From Acidimicrobiia bacterium (GTDB lineage: Bacteria; Actinomycetota; Acidimicrobiia; Spongiisociales; Spongiisociaceae): DNA of 39,111 bases. Both the position numbers and the translations under genes were made by a program. The stretch is taken from NCBI GenBank assembly GCA_009841105.1, contig VXMM01000029.1, positions 1-39,111 of the forward strand, in the 5' to 3' direction. The notes below the pieces were generated by a model. It did no database searches and was not told the origin of the DNA. It worked only from the letters and a program-made list of their open reading frames with translations. Position 1 is the stretch's first letter. Each line of letters begins with the position of its first letter. Shown one piece after another: positions 16,022-23,296 of this stretch.

Positions 16022-16555
16022 CTAGGTGCGTTGGATGATGCCACAGGCGATGCGGTCTCCGGCGCCGGGCTCGGGGCCGTAGCTGTCGGGTTTGGCGTGG
16101 ATGATGATGGCGGAACCGTCCGCATCGAAGATCGACGTGTCAGCATCGGCTGCCAGCGTGATCTTGTCCGTGAAGACGTCGGCCCTGGCAACTCCATCCG
16201 CACCCGCATAAAGGTTCGGTAGGTCTCCCGCGTGGGACCCGTCCTCGTGCTGAAAGCCATGACCTTCGCCGCCGGGAGCAAAGTGCCCGCCCGCCGCTGA
16301 GAAGTCGGGCGCGCAAGCGCCCACACCATGGATGTGGAATCCGTGTGCTCCGGGGGAGAGCCCCGTCACGTCAGCCGAGATCAGGACACCATTGGGTCCT
16401 TCCGTGAGGGTGACGGTGCCTAGAGCGGCGCCGTCGGGACCCGACATCGAGGCAACTGCCCCTTGTCCCGCCGCGGACGTCTCTCCCTGGCATGCCACCA
16501 ATCCCATCAAAGCAAGCAGTCCCACAACGGTGACTACGACCTGGCGAGTTCTCAC
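16022..16555 (-). CDS. sodC: Superoxide dismutase [Cu-Zn], lipoprotein
   Basis: A 177-residue exported SOD. A signal peptide ends in the lipobox LVAC (Cys22). Copper and zinc ligands are visible: His74 and His76 in HGFHIHGVGAC, His91 in GGHFAP, His99, His108 and Asp111 in GSHAGDLPNL, and His153 in IIIHAKPD. Cys81 and Cys171 would form the conserved disulfide, and the end GAGDRIACGII is typical. GTG 16555 is supported by GGAGG upstream; the long upstream frame is a shadow. It converts superoxide outside the membrane. It lies 82 nt downstream of the XdhC-YHS gene and may protect against superoxide made by molybdenum hydroxylases. Confidence 0.93.
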   Translation of the reverse strand: MRTRQVVVTVVGLLALMGLVACQGETSAAGQGAVASMSGPDGAALGTVTLTEGPNGVLISADVTGLSPGAHGFHIHGVGACAPDFSAAGGHFAPGGEGHGFQHEDGSHAGDLPNLYAGADGVARADVFTDKITLAADADTSIFDADGSAIIIHAKPDSYGPEPGAGDRIACGIIQRT

Positions 16556-16637
16556 GATTCCTCCAATCCCCGGCCGCGCCAGTCTGTTGCAGCCTCGCAC
16601 GGAGCGATTCCCCGTCCGGAACAAGGATAGATCGGGG

Positions 16638-17531
16638 TTAGAGCTGCGCGGGGTAAGCGGAGGGATCGGACTCGAAGGCGCTGCGGCAGCCGGCAGCGCA
16701 GAAATAGACCTCTTCTCCGGCATGGTTGCTGACGAAACCGGCCGTGGCCACGTCCACCAGCATCCCGCACACCGGATCGACCGCCTGGGGGGGCATCTCC
16801 ACCTGCACCACCTGGGCACCAGCCCCGGCCGCCTTGAAGGCGACCAGCTCGGCCATGACCGACACCGCTATCTCCTCGTGGGCGGTACGCCCCAGGTCAA
16901 CACCCGCCGGGGCGTGCACTCTTGCCAGGTCGCATGCTCCCACTCCCCTCTCCCGGAGCCAAGCCAGCACCGAAGAGGCCCTCTTCTCGGAGGACACCAG
17001 ACCCACGTAGGCAGCAGGGGTGGCGAGAGCGGCTTCCAGGGCCGGCTCGTCGAAGTGGCCCTGGGTGGCAACCACTACGTAGGATCGCTCGCCGGCCCGG
17101 CCGATGTCCTCTACGTCGGTTACGACCTCGGCCCGCCACCCGACCACCTCGGCTATCCCCCGCAGGGTGCCGGTCATCGGGGAGAAGCCGACAACTATCA
17201 GGTGAGGAGAGGGGAGGACCGGTTCCACGAACACCTCCATCGCTCCTTCGCTGTCACAGGCCATAGCCACGTCCGTGACGCCTGGCCGCCTGCCGGCCTC
17301 CCCTAGCATCAGCACCCGGGCCTCGCCATCTTCCAGCCCCTCTAAGGCATGGCGAACCACGGTCGGGGATGCGCAGGCACCTCCCATCCAGCCTTCCACC
17401 CGGCCGTCCGGGTGGATTATCGCCTTGTAACCACCCTTGCCCGACGCCGGCCCGCGCGACCATGTGACGGTTGCCAGTGCGAATGGCCGCCCCTCCTCGT
17501 GGAGCCGGGCCGCCTTCCGGAGGATGCTCAT
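16638..17531 (-). CDS. XdhC/CoxI-family molybdenum-cofactor maturation protein fused to a YHS domain
   Basis: A 297-residue protein. Residues 1-100 form the XdhC/CoxI N-terminal domain (ATVTWSRGPASGKGGYKAII, GWMGGACASPTVV). Residues 108-235 are a Rossmann-like domain (HLIVVGFSPMTG, VVVATQGHFDEPALEAAL, VGLVSSEKRA). Residues 250-297 are a YHS domain with DPVCGM, then VYFCAAGC, the family's presumed metal-binding cysteines. XdhC proteins bind Mo-cofactor and help insert or sulfurate it in xanthine or CO dehydrogenases. ATG 17531 overlaps the stop of a mini reading frame, and a structured element lies just upstream (17541-17645). It follows coxL, so its client is probably CoxL. The fused YHS domain is unusual. 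Confidence 0.88.
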   Translation of the reverse strand: MSILRKAARLHEEGRPFALATVTWSRGPASGKGGYKAIIHPDGRVEGWMGGACASPTVVRHALEGLEDGEARVLMLGEAGRRPGVTDVAMACDSEGAMEVFVEPVLPSPHLIVVGFSPMTGTLRGIAEVVGWRAEVVTDVEDIGRAGERSYVVVATQGHFDEPALEAALATPAAYVGLVSSEKRASSVLAWLRERGVGACDLARVHAPAGVDLGRTAHEEIAVSVMAELVAFKAAGAGAQVVQVEMPPQAVDPVCGMLVDVATAGFVSNHAGEEVYFCAAGCRSAFESDPSAYPAQL

Positions 17532-17540
17532 CGCATCCTT

Positions 17541-17645
17541 AGGAGGGTGCCAAGGAGGACGGGGAGCGGGCCGGCCCAAGACACCACGACTGACGGCCCT
17601 GTTGCCGGCTCATCGGACCACCTGGACATCTCTCGGTACCCTCCT
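17541..17645 (-). promoter_or_regulatory. Candidate structured RNA element, copy 2 (between coxL and xdhC)
   Basis: A 105-nt segment related to 7234-7336. On the minus strand it starts AGGAGGGTACCGAG and ends CACCCTCCT, pairing over 8 bp (17645-17638 with 17548-17541). After the same A/C mismatch, CCGA (17636-17633) pairs with UUGG (17553-17550): a U-A in copy 1 has become C-G, a two-sided change. The inner stem GGUGGUCC (17622-17615) with GGGCCGGC (17577-17570) keeps seven of eight pairs. ATGTCCAG, GCAACA and CCCCGTC are conserved. It begins 4 nt after the coxL stop and ends 9 nt before the xdhC ATG. Confidence 0.55.
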
Positions 17646-17649
17646 GGGT

Positions 17650-20022
17650 TCAGGGACTCACTTCCACACCGTTGAGCGCTCCCCACACCCGGTGCGGCAG
17701 CACAGGCATGTCGATGTTGCTCACACCCCTGGACCAGAGCGCGTCGATGACGGCGTTGGTGAAAGCGGCCGGAGATCCCACCGTCGCCGACTCGCCTACG
17801 CCCTTCGCCCCGATCGGGTGATGAGGGGAGGGAGTCACCGTCTCGCCCAACTGGTAGCGGGGCGTCTCCCACGCGGTGGGCACCAGGTAGTCCATGAAGT
17901 TCGACCCGATGCAGTTGCCGTCATCGTCGAAGGTGATCCACTGCATGTTCGCCTTGGCGAAGCCCTCGGTGAGACCGCCCGCGATCTGCCCGTCCACGAT
18001 CATCGGGTTGATCCGCACGCCGCAGTCGTCGACCGCCACCATTTCCAGCACCTTCCAGGTGCCGTCACCGGTGTCGACCTCCACCACCACGATGTAGGTC
18101 CCGAACGGGTAGGTCATGTTGGGCGGGTCGTAGTAAGTGACGCCCTCGAGGCCTGCCTCCATGCCTACCGGATGGTTGGTGTAGGCGGCGAAGGCGACAT
18201 CCTGGATGGTGACGCTCTGGTCGGTTCCCTTCACGGTGAACTTCCCGGGCTCCCAGTCCAGGTCCTCCTCGGCGGCCTCCAGCAGGTGGGCGGCCAGCTT
18301 CTGCGCCTTTGCCCGGATCTTCCTGGACACCACCGCCGTGGCCGCCCCACCCACCGGGGTGGAACGCGAGGCGTAGGTGCCGAGGCCGTATGGGGTGTTG
18401 TCGGTGTCGCCGTACATCACCTTGATGTCCGAGTAGGGGATGCCGAGCTCCTCCGCCACGATCTGGGCGAAGGTGGTCTCGTGACCCTGTCCCTGCGTCT
18501 GGACCCCCAGCTTCAGAATGGCCTTGCCGGTCGGATGGATCCGCAACTCGGCGGAGTCGAACATCTTCAGACCCAGGATGTCGTACTGGCGCGAGGGACC
18601 GGCCCCGACGACCTCGGTGAATGAGGCCACGCCAATGCCGATCAGCTTGGAGGCGTCCGGGTCGGAGTTCTGCTCCGCCTGGCGATCCCGCCATCCGTCG
18701 TAACCGATCATCTCCTTGGCCTTGTCCATCGCCCCGTGGTAGTTGCCGGAGTCGTAGACGAACCCGGTCGGGGACAGGTAGGGGAACTGGTCCTCCCTGA
18801 TGAAGTTGAGCGCCCGGAAGTCGGCCGGGTCCATCCCCACCTCACGGGCGGCGTTGTCCACCAACCGCTCGATCAGGTAGGAGGCCTCGGTCACCCGGAA
18901 AGAGCACCGATAGGCAACGCCACCGGGCGCCTTGTTCGTGTAGGCGCCCTTGGCAGTCACATGCGCAGCCGGGAAGTCGTAGCTCCCGGTGCAGATGTGG
19001 AACAGACCGGCCCGGAACTGGGTGGGCTGGGCGTCCGAGAAGAAGGCGCCCTGGTCGGACAGGATGCCGGCCCGCATGGCGGTGATCCGGTTGCTCCCGT
19101 CCAGGGCCAGTTCGGCATGCATGTGGAAGTCGCGGGCGAACCCGGTAGAGATCAGGTTCTCGGTGCGACTCTCTATCCACTTCACCGGCTTCCCGATCAG
19201 AAGCGATGCGGCCGTGGCGACCACGTAGCCCGGATACACCGGCACCTTGTTACCGAAACCGCCTCCGATGTCCTGGGTGACGATCCTGATCTTCTCCTCC
19301 GGAAGCCCGGCCACCAGGGCGAAGACCGTCCTGATGGCATGGGGCGCCTGGCTGGTCATGTAGATCGTGGCCTGGCCGGTGATGGAGTTGACATCCGCCA
19401 CCACCCCGCACGTCTCCAGCGGCGCCGGATGCGAGCGCGGGTAGTGAGTGTCGAGGCTGACCACCCGGGCCGCAGCCGCGAAGGCGGCATCGGTCGAGTC
19501 CTGCTCGCCGGCCTCCCAGGTGTAGGCGACGTTGTCGGTCTGGCCCTCCTTCTCATCCCGGATGAGGGTGCTGGTGGCTAGCGATTGCTGGGGGGTCGTG
19601 ATGGCCTCCAGTTCCTCGTAGTCCACATCGATGTGCGACAGGGCATCATGGGCGATGTAGGGATCGGTGGCGATCACGGCCGCCACCTCCTGGCCCTGGA
19701 ACCGGACCTTGTCGGTAGCCAGCACCGCCTGGGTGTCACCCGAGAGGGTCGGCATCCAGGCGAGGCCGTGGGCGGCCAGGGCTTCGCCGGTGACCACCGC
19801 CAGCACCCCTTCGATCTCCATCGCCGCTGACGAGTCGATCGAGTTGATCGTGGCGTGGGCCACGGGGGAACGGAGGATGGCCATATGGAGCATCCCCGGA
19901 AGGTTCAGATCATCCATATAGCTGCCCGCGCCCCGGATAAACCGGTCGTCCTCCTTGCGGCGGACGGAGTGCCCGATACCCCCGACTTCGGGGCTGGTGC
20001 GTGGTTCGTGAACCGTGGTCAT
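17650..20022 (-). CDS. coxL: Aerobic carbon monoxide dehydrogenase, large (Mo) subunit, form I
   Basis: A 790-residue molybdenum hydroxylase large subunit, the expected length. The active-site loop reads AYRCSFR (370-376) with Cys373; AYxCSFR is the known signature of form I CO dehydrogenases, whereas form II has AYxGAGR. Other marks are QDIGGGFGNKVPVYPGY (250-266), TNKAPGGVAYRC, and KGVGESATVGSPAAF near the C-terminus with the catalytic Glu. It oxidises CO to CO2 at a Mo-Cu centre and passes electrons to CoxS. ATG 20022 follows the coxS stop by 1 nt, consistent with the coxM-S-L order. Many actinobacteria use this enzyme to scavenge trace CO. Confidence 0.95.
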   Translation of the reverse strand: MTTVHEPRTSPEVGGIGHSVRRKEDDRFIRGAGSYMDDLNLPGMLHMAILRSPVAHATINSIDSSAAMEIEGVLAVVTGEALAAHGLAWMPTLSGDTQAVLATDKVRFQGQEVAAVIATDPYIAHDALSHIDVDYEELEAITTPQQSLATSTLIRDEKEGQTDNVAYTWEAGEQDSTDAAFAAAARVVSLDTHYPRSHPAPLETCGVVADVNSITGQATIYMTSQAPHAIRTVFALVAGLPEEKIRIVTQDIGGGFGNKVPVYPGYVVATAASLLIGKPVKWIESRTENLISTGFARDFHMHAELALDGSNRITAMRAGILSDQGAFFSDAQPTQFRAGLFHICTGSYDFPAAHVTAKGAYTNKAPGGVAYRCSFRVTEASYLIERLVDNAAREVGMDPADFRALNFIREDQFPYLSPTGFVYDSGNYHGAMDKAKEMIGYDGWRDRQAEQNSDPDASKLIGIGVASFTEVVGAGPSRQYDILGLKMFDSAELRIHPTGKAILKLGVQTQGQGHETTFAQIVAEELGIPYSDIKVMYGDTDNTPYGLGTYASRSTPVGGAATAVVSRKIRAKAQKLAAHLLEAAEEDLDWEPGKFTVKGTDQSVTIQDVAFAAYTNHPVGMEAGLEGVTYYDPPNMTYPFGTYIVVVEVDTGDGTWKVLEMVAVDDCGVRINPMIVDGQIAGGLTEGFAKANMQWITFDDDGNCIGSNFMDYLVPTAWETPRYQLGETVTPSPHHPIGAKGVGESATVGSPAAFTNAVIDALWSRGVSNIDMPVLPHRVWGALNGVEVSP

Positions 20023-20023
20023 T

Positions 20024-20485
20024 TCAGCTCCCCTCTCCGCCCGCGGCCTGGATGGCAGTCACGATATTCATGTAGCCGGTGCAGCGGCAGATGTTGCCGG
20101 ATATGGCCCAGCGGACCTCTTCGTCGGTCGGTTCCGGATTCTCCTCGAGCAGCGCGCTGCCCACCAGCATCATTCCCGGTGTGCAGAAGCCGCACTGCAG
20201 GCCGTGGTGCTCCTTGAAGGCGGCCTGGACCGGATGGAGTTCGCCACCCTCGGCCAAGCCCTCCACGGTCTTCACCTCGCTGCCGTCGGCCTGGACCGCC
20301 AGCACGGTGCAGGATTTGACCGGACGGCCGTCCAGCAGGACGGTGCAAGCACCGCACGAGGAGGTGTCACAGCCGATATGGGTTCCGGTCAGGCCGGCGT
20401 CCGAGCGGATGAAGTCGACCAGCAGGCGCCTGGGCTCGACATCCCGGGTCTCGCTGGCGCCGTTGATGTTGACGGTGATCTGCAT
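20024..20485 (-). CDS. coxS: Aerobic carbon monoxide dehydrogenase, small [2Fe-2S] subunit
   Basis: A 153-residue protein carrying two [2Fe-2S] clusters. The plant-type ferredoxin cluster uses Cys39, Cys44, Cys47 and Cys59 (GCDTSSCGAC and KSC). The C-terminal helical cluster uses Cys98, Cys101, Cys133 and Cys135 (QCGFCTPGM and CRCTGY). It passes electrons from the CoxL molybdenum site to the FAD of CoxM. ATG 20485 overlaps the last base of the coxM stop (TGATG), so the two genes are translationally coupled. Confidence 0.95.
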   Translation of the reverse strand: MQITVNINGASETRDVEPRRLLVDFIRSDAGLTGTHIGCDTSSCGACTVLLDGRPVKSCTVLAVQADGSEVKTVEGLAEGGELHPVQAAFKEHHGLQCGFCTPGMMLVGSALLEENPEPTDEEVRWAISGNICRCTGYMNIVTAIQAAGGEGS

Positions 20486-21360
20486 CAGCCCTCCCCTCTT
20501 GCCTGGGCCAGCGCTTGGGCGAACCCGCGCCTGGTGTACTCGGCTACCACGGCCCGCTTGTACTCGGCCGGACCCCGGACGTTGTCATCGGGGTCACAAG
20601 CACTGGCCGCGATGGCGGCGGCCTCGGCGAACAGTTCCGGTCCGGGGACCTGCCCGACCATCATGTCCTCCGCCTCCGTGACCTTCAGGTTGTGGCCGTA
20701 GACGGCGGTCAGGCCCAGGCCCGCCTCCGCCACGTTGCCCGAGCCGTCGAGTACCAGATGGGTGGCCACTCCTACGGTGGCGTAGTCGCCGACCTTGCGC
20801 TCCAGCTTGAGGTAAGCGCCCCCGGCCGATCCCTGGTACGCGGGGATCCGGACCTCGGTGACCATCTCCCCGGAGTCGAGCGAGTTGGTGAAGAAGTCAA
20901 CTATGAAGTCCGTGATGGGGATCACCCGCTCGCCCGACGACGATCGGGCCACCACCGAGGCGCCCACCGCCAGCATCACCGAGTTCCAGTCGCCCTCGGG
21001 ATCGCAGTGGGCCACGGACCCGCACAAGGTTCCCCGGTTCCGCACCAGCGGATCGGACACCCAGGGCGCGGCCGAGGCCAGGGTGTGGTTGTGGCGGCTC
21101 ACCGCCTCCGATGAGGCTACGTCGGCGTGACGAGCCAGCGCGCCCACCGCCAGATGGCCGTTGGACTCGCTGATGTGTGCCAACTCGTTGACGCCGTTGA
21201 TGTCCACGAGATGGCCGGGGGCCGCCAGCCGGAGCTTCATCATGGGGATAAGGCTCTGGCCTCCGGCTAGAACCCGGCCCTCGTCGCCCAGTTCAGCCAG
21301 GGTGGCCAGGGCCTCCTCGAGACTGCCGGGCGCCGAGTATTCGAACGCGGATGGATACAC
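20485..21360 (-). CDS. coxM: Aerobic carbon monoxide dehydrogenase, medium (FAD) subunit
   Basis: A 291-residue FAD-binding subunit. FAD contacts are visible in AGGQSLIPMMKLRLA (residues 32-46) and in LVRNRGTLCGSVAHCDPEGDW (about 105-125). The C-terminal CO-dehydrogenase flavoprotein domain begins near EMVTEVRIPAY. It takes electrons from CoxS and donates them to the respiratory chain. GTG 21360 has a strong SD (AGGAGGTGAGG, 21364-21374). It is the first gene of coxM-coxS-coxL-xdhC(YHS), so the promoter should lie in 21375-21509. Confidence 0.94.
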   Translation of the reverse strand: MYPSAFEYSAPGSLEEALATLAELGDEGRVLAGGQSLIPMMKLRLAAPGHLVDINGVNELAHISESNGHLAVGALARHADVASSEAVSRHNHTLASAAPWVSDPLVRNRGTLCGSVAHCDPEGDWNSVMLAVGASVVARSSSGERVIPITDFIVDFFTNSLDSGEMVTEVRIPAYQGSAGGAYLKLERKVGDYATVGVATHLVLDGSGNVAEAGLGLTAVYGHNLKVTEAEDMMVGQVPGPELFAEAAAIAASACDPDDNVRGPAEYKRAVVAEYTRRGFAQALAQARGEG

Positions 21361-21509
21361 CGAACCTCACCTCCTGCGGCCGCTGGCCTCACCTTATCGG
21401 GATAGGCGCTCATCCCGCCGGTAATCGCCGGTTTCTTTCCGCACAGTGGGAGCCCGTGAGGCAGGGCCGAACCCGGTGATGGACGATTGGGTGCGATCCC
21501 GGGGGTGGC

Positions 21510-23225
21510 TCAGAGGCCGAGGACGGATAGCTCGTCCGCGTAGTCGGCTATCTCGTTCGTTGCCCGGTGGGAGGACCAGTCCAGCACGGACGAGAGCGTC
21601 GAAGCTATCCGCGGCGCATGCGAGCGGCCATGGTCGGGACTGCTCCAGGCAAGTCGGGTTCGCCGCAGGGCGAAGTCACCGATCGACGCCACCGACTCGT
21701 GGAGAGCGGTGTAGGCAACCTCTGCCGCCGAGATCCGAGCCGGGGCCATCAGGCCGCGCCAGGCCGGCCGCTGCTCCAGGATGTGGAGCACTTCGCCGGC
21801 CTCAGTCCCGTAGCGCCCGATCAGATCATCCCCGTAGTCCTCCGGGAGTTGGATGCGTGCCAGGCCGGTCCGGATCCGCTCCCGGAAGGCGGCGTCTGCG
21901 CCCGCGCCGACGAGTGGTTCGGAGGCGGTCCCGGATGGCTGGTCGATCCGCAGGCGGGCACAGGCGCGGTCGACCGCCTTTGCTCCGATCACACGGGCCG
22001 AACTCAGCTTGCCCCCGACCACTGCGAACACACCGGGCGCCCTCTCGACGATCCGGTGCTCCCGTGAGGCGGCGGAGACGGGTTCTCGATCCGCCGCCAG
22101 GGTACGGAGCCCGGCGAAGGCGGCCATCGGAGAAGCGGAATGGTCCAGATAGCGGGCCAGGTGCCGCTCCAGGTACTCCATGTCGTCCTCGTCGGGGCGG
22201 ACCCGGTCGGGATCCTGGCGGTAGGGCGTGTCGGTGGTCCCGACCAAGGCCAACCCTCGCCACGGAACCACGAACAGGAGGCGCCCGTCATCGGTCTCGG
22301 GGAGTACGAGAGCCGTGTCCCGGACGCCGAGGTCTTCGGCCCGGTAGACCAGGTGAACCCCCTTGGACAGGCGTCGGGACACCTCCGGAGACCGGCCGTC
22401 GAGCGGAGGAGGGGCGAACGCCCATGTGGCCGATACGACGGTCCTGGCCCGGACCACCACCGGCCGGCCATCGCCCTCCGGACCGTTGTCCGTCAGCCCG
22501 ACCCTGAGCTCGTCACCGGCCGTGTCAATCGAACAGGCCGCCATCCGGGAAACGGCCACGGCCCCGTGGGAAGTCACCGCGGTCTTGAGGAACGCAACGG
22601 TCAGCCGGGAGTCATCGGTCAGAGCATCCCGGTACGAGAACCCTTCCACCAGTGATTCGGTCCGCAGCTTGGGGAAGGCCCTCATCAGGTCCGGCTTCCC
22701 CAGCCTCCGATGCCTGTCGGATCCCCGCCTCCCGCCCAGCCCGTCGTACAGCGACAGTCCCGCTCTGAGGCTGACGGAAGCCAGCGGTCCCGCGGTCAGC
22801 CAGCGTGGAAGGCTCACGATCCGTCGGCCCCTGATGAGAGGTATGACGAAGTCCAGGTCGGAGTAGAGGAAGTCGGCCGTCCGGCGCAACACATCCTGCT
22901 CGCGCAGACCCTGGCGAATCAGCCGTAACCGCATCTGGGGGAGGTACCGGATACCCCCGTGCAACAACTTGGTGGACCTGCTCGAGGTCGCGCCGGCGAA
23001 GTCGTCCTTCTCCACCAGTGCTACGGACAGGCCCCGGCTCGCCGCGTCCCTGGCCGCGGCGGCGCCGATCACTCCCCCGCCGATTACCGCCATGTCGAAC
23101 AGCCGGGATTCCAGCAAGGCTCGGCGGGAGTCGGCGCGTGTCCAGGTCCCGGTTAGGGCGCGGCCTGACCTGGTGGGGATGAGGGACTGCGGGAGGGAGG
23201 GGTTCCGCACCATCCGAGCGTACAT
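21510..23225 (-). CDS. glpD: FAD-dependent glycerol-3-phosphate dehydrogenase
   Basis: A 571-residue flavoprotein. The dinucleotide motif VIGGGVIGAAAARDAASRG lies near residue 47, followed by EKDDFAGATSSRSTKLLHGGIRYL, a GlpD hallmark. Other family blocks are FSYRDALTDDSRL, VPWRGLALVGTTDTPY and GKLSSARVIG, with an alpha-helical C-terminal domain. It oxidises sn-glycerol-3-phosphate to DHAP at the membrane and feeds quinones. Two in-frame ATGs, 23225 and 23213, could start it; neither has a well-placed SD, so the first 20-40 residues are uncertain. No glpF or glpK is nearby. Confidence 0.9.
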   Translation of the reverse strand: MYARMVRNPSLPQSLIPTRSGRALTGTWTRADSRRALLESRLFDMAVIGGGVIGAAAARDAASRGLSVALVEKDDFAGATSSRSTKLLHGGIRYLPQMRLRLIRQGLREQDVLRRTADFLYSDLDFVIPLIRGRRIVSLPRWLTAGPLASVSLRAGLSLYDGLGGRRGSDRHRRLGKPDLMRAFPKLRTESLVEGFSYRDALTDDSRLTVAFLKTAVTSHGAVAVSRMAACSIDTAGDELRVGLTDNGPEGDGRPVVVRARTVVSATWAFAPPPLDGRSPEVSRRLSKGVHLVYRAEDLGVRDTALVLPETDDGRLLFVVPWRGLALVGTTDTPYRQDPDRVRPDEDDMEYLERHLARYLDHSASPMAAFAGLRTLAADREPVSAASREHRIVERAPGVFAVVGGKLSSARVIGAKAVDRACARLRIDQPSGTASEPLVGAGADAAFRERIRTGLARIQLPEDYGDDLIGRYGTEAGEVLHILEQRPAWRGLMAPARISAAEVAYTALHESVASIGDFALRRTRLAWSSPDHGRSHAPRIASTLSSVLDWSSHRATNEIADYADELSVLGL

Positions 23226-23296
23226 CCGTATAGGCCATAGCTCCTACCCGGCCGGGCTTTGCGCGGCACATACGCAGGAACCGACCGTCCGGATGC

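Noticed and set aside
17650-20485. Xanthine dehydrogenase (purine) instead of CO dehydrogenase
   Set aside because: The AYRCSFR loop and the coxM-S-L order point to form I CO dehydrogenase.
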